NCBI GenBank assembly: GCA_026210745.1
Contig: CP110630.1
Span: forward strand, 2,294,001 to 2,358,000
From: Exobasidium rhododendri
Taxonomy: Eukaryota; Basidiomycota; Exobasidiomycetes; Exobasidiales; Exobasidiaceae
Length of the DNA stretch: 64,000 bases
Direction of reading: 5' to 3'
In this document: in pieces, positions 24,266 through 36,554 of the stretch
Numbering within the stretch: position 1 is the first letter of the stretch
Layout: every line of letters starts with the position of its first letter
Notes under the pieces: model-generated
What the model was told of the DNA's origin: nothing
What the model saw: the letters and a program-made list of their open reading frames with translations, nothing else
Databases searched by the model: none
Translations under genes and position numbers: made by a program

Positions 24266-25326
24266 ATGTCAGAGAAGCTACAGCAATGGTCAGGCGTGGG
24301 TCTGCTACTAGTCGACATACAGAATGACTTCATTGATGGCTCGCGTGAGTTGAAGCGGAGCATTTCCTACCCCGAAGAGTGGAATCGTCTCACTGTCTTC
24401 AAGTAATGACGATCATCTTCCTAGTTGCTGTCAGGGAGGCGAAGACGATACTTCCCGCGGTGATGCGACTAATTAACGAATGCCCCTTCCAAGCCATCTT
24501 CAGCAGTCAAGTGAGTAGAGAAGCGGGAGACTGATAATACTTTCGATTGAGGTGGTTAAGAGAAGCACACTGTACTAAATTTTAAAACACTGCCCACTAC
24601 TTCAATTATTAAGGACTACCACCCTCCTGCTCATGTATCTTTCGCCTCTCGACATAAAGCAGAGCCGTTTCAGCTCAAGCCCTTACCACACCCCATCGCG
24701 TTCAAAGCAGCTGCGGGTGAAAAGATCGATCAGATGATGTGGCCAGATCACTGCATTCAAGGAACGAGAGGAGCTGAATTTCAGAGCGAGATTGCTGAAG
24801 CACTCAAAGCAAAGGAAGTGAAGGGTGGCCAGACTTTTGTGATCCAGAAGGTGGGTGCAAGATTGCGATTGATACTCTTTCTTGGTGGAGGGTCCTGACT
24901 GACGCTTGACCTCTTCCGGCCTTGAAAGGGGAGGGATGTCAACATAGACGGGTACTCTGCCTTTTCGTAAGTCCTATGTGGGGCCAAGGTTCACCACAGT
25001 GTTACAACTCAACAGTCATGATTGTTGCTTACTGGATCTCATTCTTCCCCAGTTCGAACAACTACCTCGGCTTTACAGAGCTGCCGAGGCTTCTGTTTTC
25101 GCAGCATCCACCGATACACACACTGGTCATTGTTGGCCTAGCCACCGACTACTGTGTGATGTCTTCTGCAATTGACTCGATCAAATTTCAGTTGAGGACG
25201 ATTGTCGTTCAAGAGGGAACAAGAGGTGTAGACGAAGATACAGTGCGAAATTCTTGCTCAGAAATGAAGAGTTGGGGAGTGGAATTTGTACCGAGCGACG
25301 CAGACTTGCTCAAACTACTCTCCTAG
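24266..25326 (+). CDS. PNC1: Nicotinamidase (Pnc1-like, isochorismatase fold)
   Basis: Exons 24266-24344, 24425-24510, 24614-24850, 24929-24966 and 25053-25326 give 237 residues. The predicted catalytic triad is Asp 17 in LLVDIQNDF, Lys 134 in QKGRDVNIDGYSAF and Cys 181 in GLATDYCV. Metal-site residues are visible in SSQDYHPPAH and WPDHCIQGT. The enzyme hydrolyses nicotinamide to nicotinic acid and ammonia in the NAD salvage route, and also relieves nicotinamide inhibition of sirtuins. Residue spacing and length (yeast Pnc1 has 216) agree well. The 38-nt fourth exon holds the essential Lys context. Confidence 0.93.
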
Positions 25327-25582
25327 TCTGGAGTCTATGGTTTCATAGCGAAACGCTGGTTCTACTTGAAAGGACAAAGATTATATGGATCCGGCATAAA
25401 GAGAGCTTCGATCTGGGAGCCAAGACAGGGTCATGTACACGGAGGAGATATCTATTTAAGCTTCCTGGCTTTTTGCAATAATTGCCTTGTCCATATCTCA
25501 AAGTAATCTTGTCAGACCAAGGAAGAGTAAGGCAACGTCAGTAAGGATCGAATCGAGCGTACCTTGCTTGTATCTCTGCCTG

Positions 25583-26995
25583 TCATTCACCTCTAAAATA
25601 GAATAGCAAAGCCTGCGCCAAGACTGCCTTTGTAATTTGAGCTTGCATGCCTTGATACCATCCACTTAATCCCTTTTCCTTTGCGATCGTTGACAAGACA
25701 TCAAAGGCGCCCTTGTACTTTGTGTCTTTGGCTTGAAGTCGGACTTTGGATAGAATGTAGGGAAAGGTGACAACTGTGGCCAACGTTTTCGACACTGCTC
25801 CGACCATAAAAGACTTCCAAGGTGTCATCTTGCCGTCCACAGAGGCAGCTAGAATGATGTTCTTTACACCTATTCAGTATTCAGAAACAAAGGGGGGAAG
25901 GGGAGGGCAAGGGCGTTGAGCACTACTCCAGCAAGACATATACTCTATGGGGGAGGCATACTCACGTTCGTAGACTCCATACGTGATTGCTGGATTGACT
26001 GTCAACACTAGACTAGGCTTGAGACCTCTCCAGAATCCAGTGATACCGTCGCTCTTCATGATCTCACGAGCTACTCCCACGAAGCTGTCTGGGTCGCTTG
26101 TATCGACAGCCGCTGCAACAGCCTTCCCAGCTGACTTGTTAGAAGTCGTTGTAGCTGCACCAGATGAGCCTCCGCCCAGCTGTTGCCTAGTCGCAATAAC
26201 GCTGACTGGTATCGTAAAGATTTGCGCTATCCCACCGGCAAGAGCACCTAGCAAGAGCTCAATGGCAGTGTTGAGTTGAATTGCACCTGCCGTCGTCACG
26301 GCTCCGCGGGCTGTCAACCGCTTGACATAGAGCGTGCGAACGACAGTGTACCAGTAAAAGTATGCAAATTCTGAAGCACATCGAGGACACTCTTGAGCTT
26401 AGAGACTTGCTTCACTGGACCTGTCCGACGTCTCCCTCTACTCACGAGTGGAGAAGGTGTTCACCATACTTGCACCGAACCCTCTGTACAACCCCGTGAT
26501 ACCTTCCTTTGACCGGGCAATGGTCAAGACACCGGCCAATAGTCCATCGTTCTTGTGCACAATCACCTTCGCTCCCTTCTTCTCAGATGATGCAACAGCC
26601 TTGCCATCGGTATTTGCGGGACCAGGACTGGAGTCAGCCTGAAGACGGGTCTTTACCCTAGTCAAGAGAGAGAAATGGCAACAAGCAGAGGCAAAGTAAG
26701 CGGCGATCAGCTACTGTGGGAGGGGGGGGGACGTCATGTGACACTCTCTAGACACTCACGTATCGAGTGGATATATGACGGCATTCGAGAAGACGCCTGT
26801 CGGATTTTGCGAAGGAGAGGTAGGTCAGTCTTCCTTCCTTGGTAATTAAGATCTCTATAACGTTGGTCTGCTACCCCGCTTCCTGCCTTCGCTGACTACA
26901 GCACCGGATTTTGCGGTGATCTGTGGAAAGGACTCACCACCAAGAGCACCTGCCAGTGCATTTCCGAAAGGGGTGAGTGCTTCTTCTGCTGCCAT
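25583..26995 (-). CDS. Peroxisomal carrier, Pmp47/Ant1-like (mitochondrial carrier family)
   Basis: Exons 26938-26995, 26760-26796, 26446-26657, 25966-26370 and 25583-25869 give 332 residues. The start is MAAEEALTPFGNALAGALGG. Three carrier repeats are visible. The P-x-[DE]-x-x-[KR] motifs are YPLDTVKTRLQ, split by introns in repeat 1; IPVSVIATRQQ, degenerate in repeat 2; and FPYILSKVRLQ, degenerate in repeat 3. The pattern fits the peroxisomal adenine nucleotide carrier group (yeast Ant1, Candida Pmp47, human PMP34). These exchange ATP for AMP to support fatty-acid activation inside peroxisomes. Low-complexity Ala/Ser/Gly inserts sit in the loops. The gene diverges from RIX7. Confidence 0.88.
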
Positions 26996-27353
26996 CTTTG
27001 CACGATGTGTAAAGCGTGAGAGCAAGGACGAGTGATGGAGAGCTTAACGAGGAGGAGGGTCGTGAGGAAGGCCAGGCTCTAGCGTCATGGACTGCCTCGC
27101 TGCTATCTGTTAGTGCAGTGCAATACTACTGCAATCCGGAATAGAATGTACCCCGAACCGGATTATGCATACAAATTGCTATCATTCAACTTCAAATGGA
27201 TCACGAGCGCAAAGCTTGGCTTTGTACCGGCCGGTAGTGGCTCTCTTTTAAAATTATAGAATTAAATTTTTTGGACTTTGGTGATCATCTTCCTGGGAAA
27301 GAGCGGCAAGCATTCAAGGGCTATAGAGGATCAGTCCACCCAACGAGCACGGA
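26996..27353. promoter_or_regulatory. Divergent promoter, peroxisomal carrier / RIX7
   Basis: A 358-bp spacer between divergent starts. It contains an AT-rich block near 27240-27270 just before the RIX7 start. No specific binding site is claimed. Confidence 0.45.
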
Positions 27354-30103
27354 ATGAATCGAGCGATCACAGGAGCCTGGGCAGCAGGAGGAGGTGGATC
27401 TGGGGGAAGCTCTTCCAGGAAGTCGAAAATCAGTTTGAACAGCAAAGCAGCCACGACTGCCAGTACGTCTCAATCGTCTACTCCAGCTCCAATGACTCAA
27501 ACTCTGTCATCCTCAAATAACGTCGTTCAGCTCTTAGGCAACTTACCAGTAGGATCGGCCGCAGCAGCGGCAGCTGCAAGGGAAATGGAAGAGGCGATAT
27601 CTCCGATGGCTAATGATCAGGAAAGTGGGGCTTTGGCAGGACCATTGGAGGAGTCCATAAAGCAGGGATCATCGGAATTAGGACACGTAACTCCCACTTC
27701 AGGCAAGAGAAAGGCAAGGGTAGCAAACTCTATTGCAGGCCATGGAGCTGCTTCTGGGTCAGCTTCCAAGAGAAGGAAACCAGTGTCAAAAGAAGGGCCA
27801 GTACCTGGAGCGAAAAGTGTTGAAGCGACATACCCAACAGCACGACTGAAGGACTTGGGAGGCGTGTCAAATGCTCTCGATAAGATCTTGGAGCTCATAG
27901 CTATGCCGCTGTGTCACCCAGAGATATACTCGCATACAGGTGTGAAAGCTCCCCGAGGTGTTCTGCTTCATGGTCCGCCAGGTTGTGGTAAGACGATGCT
28001 GGCTGGTGCATTAGCTGGTGATCTCAATGTTCCACTCTTGAGCATTTCATCGCCGACCATCGTGTCAGGAACATCTGGGGAATCGGAACAGACTCTGCGG
28101 AATTTGTTCGAACAAGCAGTCCAAATGGCGCCATGCATTCTTTTCCTCGATGAGATAGATGCCATCACACCAAAGAGAGAGACGGCACAGCGAGAGATGG
28201 AAAGAAGAATCGTGGCTCAGCTATTGACTTGCTTGGATGATCTCACTTGGGATAAAACGGACGGCAGACCAGTCATGGTGATTGGAGCGACAAATCGACC
28301 TGATTCACTCGACCCGGCGTTAAGAAGAGCTGGTAGGTTTGATCACGAGATTGCTCTAGGAGTTCCGGATGAGGCAGGAAGAGCAGAAATCCTCAAGATA
28401 CTATGCTCTAGCTTGCGTTTGACTGGTGACTTTGATCTGAGAGCCTTGGCGAAGGCCACACCAGGTTATGTTGGAGCGGATTTGGTAGCCTTGACTGCCG
28501 CTGCTGGTATTCGAGCAGTCAAAAGGATCTTTAGTGAGCTAGCAGAGGAGGTCAAAGATGACGTGCTCATGGAAGATGGAGATGCTTTCATCGAGGAGTT
28601 GATTGAGCACATCGACACACAGGAATCAACACAGAGGGAGGATAGAGTCGACGAGGCAGAAGGACCAGATCATGTTGCTCAGGGTACAGGAGTCGAAGAG
28701 GACACTTTGGTGCTGGAAGGGCTCTCCAATAACTATGCAAGGCCTTCGATGTCGCTTTTCGAGGCTCTCCCTCCCTCTCTTAAGACTTCTGCTATCGCCG
28801 TCTTCTTGCGATCCAATCCTGGACCTTTATCTACTGAGAAGCTTAATCGTCTCAGTATCACACCAATGGACTTCACTGAGGCATTACCTTCGATTCAGCC
28901 TTCTTCTAAACGGGAAGGCTTCGCCACTGTTCCTGAAGTGACCTGGGCGGATATAGGGGCTTTGGAAGTTACGAGGGAAGAATTAGAAATGACGATTGTA
29001 GAGCCGATCAAGCGACCGGAGCTCTTTAATTCGATTGGAGTCACCAACAGCGGAGGAGTCTTGCTCTGGGGACCACCAGGATGTGGAAAGACTCTCTTGG
29101 CCAAAGCGGTTGCCAACGAGAGTGGAGCCAATTTCATCAGTGTGAAAGGGCCGGAATTATTGAACAAATACGTAGGCGAAAGTGAAAGGGCTGTGCGTCA
29201 AGTGTTCGCTCGAGCTCGAACGTCTTCGCCTTGTGTGATCTTTTTCGATGAATTGGATGCTCTGGTGCCACGGAGGGATGATGCGTTGGTGAGTGCATCT
29301 CACGTACGACACCCATACACTACTTGATGCCGACGCTAATTCCACCGTTCCTTTTCTCCACTTCCTATCACTTTCTCCAACACCAGTCTGAGTCTTCCTC
29401 GCGGGTCGTCAATACACTACTGACTGAACTGGATGGTTTGGAGGCAAGAGTTCAGACGTATGTCATCGGCGCTACTAACCGACCAGACATGATAGATCCT
29501 GCAATGTGTCGACCGGGAAGATTAGACAAGATGCTGTACGTCGATCTACCGAATCAGGAAGAGCGAGTCAAGATTCTCAAGACATTGACGAAAAAGACAC
29601 CATTGGTGAAGCAGTCTAGCAGTGATCGACAAAGTTGCATGAATGGCGCACTTACCCATCCAGATGCCGTTGTTCAGAGAGAAGATTATGCATGGTTAGA
29701 GGGAGTAGGGAGAGATGCGAGATGTGAAGGATTCAGTGGGGCGGACTTGGCGGCTCTTGTTCGTGAAGCAAGTGTTTTGGCGCTGAGAGAGAAACTTCAA
29801 GAGCATCGTCAGGAAGAGCAGCAGCATGCTAATGATAGTAGCGAACAAGACGTTAATCAGTCACACAATGGAGATAAAATACCGGGTCAGAGAGTAGACT
29901 TTCGGGTCGTCGTCGATATCCAACACTTCGATGCTGCTCTTGACAAGGTTCAACCGAGTGTCGGCTTAAGTCAGAGGAAAAAGTACAATTCTCTTCGCAG
30001 TCGATTGAGTGGATTTCCCAGTGGACAAAACAGAGAATTGAGGCCGAACAACGACGAGAAGAAGCCCGACGAAGAAGGGGCGGCCGCGGCGGCGGCACAG
30101 TAG
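27354..30103 (+). CDS. RIX7: AAA ATPase Rix7/NVL, 60S ribosome biogenesis
   Basis: Exons 27354-29288 and 29387-30103 give 883 residues. The N-terminus is Ser/Ala/Gly-rich with a basic patch, [10 protein letters not shown]-like, possibly nuclear-targeting. The first AAA domain starts after [14 protein letters not shown] and has Walker A GPPGCGKT (about 207) and Walker [11 protein letters not shown]. The second has Walker A GPPGCGKT (about 571), Walker [11 protein letters not shown] and the SRH segment [20 protein letters not shown]. The intron lies just after RRDDAL in domain 2. Rix7/NVL is a nucleolar type II AAA unfoldase that removes factors from pre-60S particles. The ATG at 27354 gives the longest plausible protein, but a slightly different start cannot be excluded. 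Confidence 0.93.
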
Positions 30104-30261
30104 GAAAGGGCAAAGATGAATTCGGCTGTCCCATGTATTTTACTTGTTACCGTCACTTTGAAAACATAGAGACACATCTTCTCGACAGCAAGAAGAAAGA
30201 CCATTCGTACGTCTCGTCAAGACAGTATGTTGTCGATTGGAAGAGGAGAGTAGAGTACAAA

Positions 30262-31869
30262 TCAGGCAGCGATCTGGGAATGCTTTCCTGTCGCTGAATC
30301 AGAACCGGGGATGCCGCCATCTCTAGGGCCAGCACTGATGCCAGCTCTCGACTCTATTAATGAAAATAACACGGATGGGCAAGGGGTCAGTTGTACGGAG
30401 ACTTTTCCCATTCTGCTGATAGACTCACCGGCAATAGTGTCAAGGATGCTCGTGATGCTGCTCTCCCAGGTTGACAGTCGACTCTCCAGAAACTTCCATT
30501 GTTCTGTCCCAAAGGATCGGTATACGCTCTTGTAGACTCGTAGCGATTGCTTGATCTGCGAAAGCTTGCCCGAGACGAGGCCCACTCGGATGACGTCGAT
30601 CACCCACACTTCCACTTCCTCAATGTCCACCTCGAGCGTCTTTGCCATTTCTGCATAGGTGACTTCACTCGATACACTCCTTGAGCAAAGAGCGGCCAAA
30701 TCCAGCAGTCGAATCTTCCTCTCCAAAGCAGAGGCTGACAGTTGCAATCGTTCAATCTCGCTTCCGTTGGAGCTCTTCCACGACTGCCAATCCCTTGTGT
30801 TTCCCTGCGTGAAAATGTGTAGCAATTTACCGATCGGTTCTCCTTCTAGTTTCTTGACAGCCTCTACCTCGCTCAATTCTTCGAAATCAAACACGTTGGC
30901 CAAGTCTAGTGCTGCTACTATGGTCTTTTCTGCTGCGTCTTTTGTGTCGGTTGCATTGGATCCTTCCCCTGACATGGATGGGCTGCTCAAGAATCGCAGG
31001 TGAGTCAAGAAAAATTCGTACGCTTTAAGGCCTTGGTCTGCTTCCTGTAGTTTTGTTGCAATCGAGTGCAGCAGAGCAGCCTTCTCTGTCGCCGGGACGT
31101 TCCACTCGGAAAGCCAATTTGGGACAGCGGCGATGGCATCAGTGATGGTGTCGAGCTCGTCGTTTGCATTGGCTAAATTAAGCAACGAATTGAAGACGGT
31201 GAAGCGATTTGCTGAAGCTGCAGGTAGTGAGTTGAATATATTGGACAGTCTGCAAGAATGCGGGAAGCAGCGGGCTAGTCAGCTTGACAACGTCCATTTG
31301 AAGCTTCCGAGTCTTTGGCAACGTACATTCTATATCGGACGAGTGATCTGTCCACTGTATTTCCACTGCTGCTCTCCCCCACAACCACATCGCTGACCAG
31401 CTTCAGAAGTGGCGTTGCGTCTTCATCCGAATAGTTTTGTAGGATCAAAGACGAAATGAGGTTGAAGATCCCCTCAAGTTCTATCATAACGAAAGAGGGG
31501 GGTTGCAAAAGATGAGTAGGATGCTCAAACGCCCCACCCAAACCCTTTCCGTTTCTTCTTCGCGCTACTCACCTCGGTCATTTCCGTCATTGAGTGCAGT
31601 CAGTTCAGCCAAGACTTCCCTTACTACTATCTTGCGCTTACTCGGATCTTCCTCGGCCTCTGTGGCTCTCTGAATGAAGACGGATCTCCTCTTCTTTTCG
31701 GCGTCGGTCACTTGCTTTCCTCGCGACGCATACTCAAACACTTCGTTGATCTGTACAATGGAAGAGGCCAAGATCAGTTTCTCCTCCGACAGTGACGTTC
31801 TTTCCTTCTGATTCTGACCTGCTCTGGGAAGCTTGACTCGCCCAATATTGTGACAAGATCGCTGGACAT
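30262..31869 (-). CDS. Translation initiation factor eIF3 subunit M
   Basis: Exons 31819-31869, 31573-31750, 31327-31480, 30429-31249 and 30262-30353 give 431 residues. The start MSSDLVTILGESSFPEQ and the later IVAALDLANVFDFEEL, followed by the PCI/winged-helix stretch (VTYAEMAKTLEVDIEEVEVWVIDVI, written in pieces across about residues 300-330) identify eIF3m. In eIF3 it helps recruit mRNA to the 40S subunit. The last intron, 30354-30428, is 75 nt with no in-frame stop. Unspliced reading would insert 25 residues near the end. The donor GTGAGT and acceptor AATAG are good, so I treat it as an intron. It diverges from CDC7. Confidence 0.9.
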
Positions 31870-32263
31870 TGTGTGTCTTGCGATGTGCTGTTAGGCAAGA
31901 CAATGGATGAGAGCGAAGAATCCTTAATCGACTGCTTGCACCAGAACGGCCGAGAAGAACTTGAGAGGAGAAGAAAAATAAATCGTTTCGCAGCGTCGAT
32001 AGCGCTCTGGTCGCGCACGTGTCGCGACAGGAGAACGCGAGAACACATCAAAACGAGGGGAGGAGGAGGTTCAAGTTGCGTTCGCGTAGGCTAGGCTAAA
32101 TTGCATCTTGACAAATTAGTGCTTGTGAGCGCGTTTATAAGTGGGCAAGCGTTGCAAGGGAGACAACTGGCTGCTCTACCTCTACACTACCAAACAGAGG
32201 GCGTCTTGTCCCTCTCCTCCTTTGATCCTTCTATCCGTGGACGATAAAGGGTGGGGGAACACG
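31870..32263. promoter_or_regulatory. Divergent promoter, eIF3m / CDC7
   Basis: A 394-bp spacer between divergent start codons. The open frame upstream of the CDC7 ATG begins with GTG, so I count it as leader. No discrete regulatory motif is called. Confidence 0.45.
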
Positions 32264-34252
<1,989 letters not shown>

Positions 34253-34727
34253 TAGGGGCTCCATCTCCCCTCTCAACCTTTATTTTTGTCTCTCTCCCTT
34301 CTTACACGACTTCATTCCCTCCGCACCAAGCATCAGTTCATCTCAATTAGGATACCTCAGCATCAGCATATAGCAATCATCATCATCTTCGTCATCGAAT
34401 CAATAGAACTATCTCCATCGTCATCGTCCTTCTCCGTCGCCATTGTACCCCTTGTCACTCCTTTCCTGATTCACAGAAGCTTCCAATCCTGTGACGTCAT
34501 CTCTCGGGCACAAATTACACAAACGAAATCAACCGTGATCAATTCTTATTATGTACTAGTGTTACAACAGGAGGGAATAGTGAGCGACGTGCCAATTCCT
34601 TGCACGATTAAGAAGCGGAAAATATATAGAAAGAAAGACAGGTGAGACGCAGGAGAAAGGTGAGACGTAAAGGACGAACAGTATGTTACAATGTTGGAGG
34701 CTAAAGAGTGCTAAGATAAGAATAGTA
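34253..34727. other. Tail-to-tail intergenic region
   Basis: About 475 bp between the stop codons of CDC7 (+) and the fusion protein gene (-). It contains CATCAT-type short repeats near 34375-34430 and an AT-rich patch near 34610-34640. No gene is supported. Confidence 0.5.
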
Positions 34728-36554
34728 TCAGCTTGCCCTGACGGCAACCATGTTTCCATCCAGATCAATGACGTTGAATTCCAGACTTCCCCAAGGCTTC
34801 CATTCCATCTCTTCTACTCGCACCTCACTTTGAGAACTCCTTGGAGCTGTAGGGAGCTGCGGATGAGATTGAAAGTCCGCTACTCTTCTTGTCATGGTGG
34901 CATGAAGCTGCTCTAAATCGCAATGGCCTTGCTCTAAAGCGATACAAGATCGATACATTGTCGAAGAGACGACGGACGTCTTCAGACTAGATGATGCTGG
35001 AGATGGTGTGTGAGATCGGATGAGTAAGCAAGGTCGTGAAGTGTCCTGGTGGGCCATAGACACCTGACCATGTTGCCGTTGATCTTGGGCGACCTTTAAA
35101 TCGAAGATTGTCCGGTAGAATTCGACACTGCATTCGATGTCTTGACACAAGACGATAGGCATGATGGAGCCAACGACTTGCGACGAAGAGGTAGGATTCA
35201 CTTTGCTGTGCGTTGTCACCTTATCAAAGTGGCCGATAGCAGGCGGTGGGAGTAGCGGCGCGTAATCCTGATCGAGTCCCGAGGTAGCGTATTGCTTCTG
35301 CGTTGATCGAAGAAAGGGACTGTTGCCTGCTCCTTTGGAGGTGTAGGCGTCCAAGGAATTCACTCTATCAGATTGCTCATCTGATTCTGGTAGGAAAGGA
35401 TTCGTTTTAGGACTTCGAAATGGATTCCTTTCCACGCTCTTCAGCGGTTTTTTGGCATCATCTGCGGGGAGTATCTGCCCCGAAAGTTGTCTCTGTAAAA
35501 CATGTTCTTGTGACCTTGCACCAAATCGAGCACCTGTGCTACTGTAATCTTCCACATTTGCTAGAGACATCGGATTAGAAGATGACGACTTGAGAAATTG
35601 AACAGCTTCGTCGACAGTGGCAAATTGGCGAATGATTGGACCGGGGAAGCCTCTCGTCTGTTGCTCTGCCTCTTCAAAGGAAGAAAAGATGCCCTTCTTC
35701 CACCCCCTCGACACTGTCCAAACAGAGTCGAAGCCTCGAAGCCTTTCTTTGATTTTGTTGATTTCATCGTCACCGTCATCGTCTACTATCTCGTCATTGC
35801 TGCTTCTTACAGCAGGCCAATAGCCATGAAAGGGGGAAGTTTGATTGACGGGAATCGGACTTTCTGTCGCTGGCTTTGCACGCGCCGTGCTTGTAATGCT
35901 GTTCATCTTTGTGTGTCCGCTCGTCTTGTAGCCTGCTACCGGTCTTCTCGAATTAGTTCGACCTACGGTAGACGATCGCTTGAGATCTGGCTCGAGTCTG
36001 GGGACAAAGTCGAGCGACGAAATGAGCGTATCGATGCTTCGTCGCTTCGAAAGCGTCGGTGATGGTCTAGTCACCTCTGTAGCGCTAACATTACGGCTGA
36101 TTGGAGGAGGCGATACTGCATGTCGCGGGGGCGAAAGATTCTGCGCTTGCCTCCCATGTCTCCCCTTAGACTTTGATTGCACCGGACTGGACGTGTCGAT
36201 GATGATCGGACCGTCGTCGACCAACTCAACGCCTTCCACCTCTCTGGAAGTGAAGCCATTGACGTTGGCGGGAGGAGGTCCCCAGATGATTCTTTCCTTG
36301 TTCGGTCGATGTGGAGATGCTGGAGAATACGTCGAGCTTGGTGCCCGATTGGGCGTCACTAGCTTGTACCCGTTCGATGATGTGGAGATTGCAGTCGAGC
36401 CGATCTCGCCGCCACTGCCATACTTACTACCTGTCTGTCTGTTATCTTTTCCCCTCCCTCCCCTCGAAAGATTCCTGACCAAGCCGATCAACCCAGTCCT
36501 ACCTCCCTCTCTGACACTGCTCTGTGTTCGAGCAAGCGCGCTACTTTCGGTCAT
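34728..36554 (-). CDS. Fusion protein: RNase H1-type hybrid-binding domain plus VOC/glyoxalase-like domain
   Basis: One exon, 608 residues; the ATG at 36554 is the first in frame (a GTG lies three codons before). The first 250 residues are Ser/Pro/Arg-rich and disordered. Near residues 278-325 a segment beginning VWTVSRGWKKGIFSSFEEA and ending GFPGPIIRQFATVDEAVQFL matches the RNase H1 N-terminal (Cauli_VI-type) fold that binds RNA/DNA hybrids or dsRNA. No RNase H catalytic domain follows. Residues from about 463 to the end (IMPIVLCQDIECSVEFYRTIF to LEFNVIDLDGNMVAVRAS) look like a vicinal-oxygen-chelate/glyoxalase fold; a Ser-rich loop interrupts it. Function is unknown. Domain calls are by eye; the hybrid-binding domain is the stronger one. 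Confidence 0.75.
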   Translation of the reverse strand: MTESSALARTQSSVREGGRTGLIGLVRNLSRGGRGKDNRQTGSKYGSGGEIGSTAISTSSNGYKLVTPNRAPSSTYSPASPHRPNKERIIWGPPPANVNGFTSREVEGVELVDDGPIIIDTSSPVQSKSKGRHGRQAQNLSPPRHAVSPPPISRNVSATEVTRPSPTLSKRRSIDTLISSLDFVPRLEPDLKRSSTVGRTNSRRPVAGYKTSGHTKMNSITSTARAKPATESPIPVNQTSPFHGYWPAVRSSNDEIVDDDGDDEINKIKERLRGFDSVWTVSRGWKKGIFSSFEEAEQQTRGFPGPIIRQFATVDEAVQFLKSSSSNPMSLANVEDYSSTGARFGARSQEHVLQRQLSGQILPADDAKKPLKSVERNPFRSPKTNPFLPESDEQSDRVNSLDAYTSKGAGNSPFLRSTQKQYATSGLDQDYAPLLPPPAIGHFDKVTTHSKVNPTSSSQVVGSIMPIVLCQDIECSVEFYRTIFDLKVAQDQRQHGQVSMAHQDTSRPCLLIRSHTPSPASSSLKTSVVSSTMYRSCIALEQGHCDLEQLHATMTRRVADFQSHPQLPTAPRSSQSEVRVEEMEWKPWGSLEFNVIDLDGNMVAVRAS

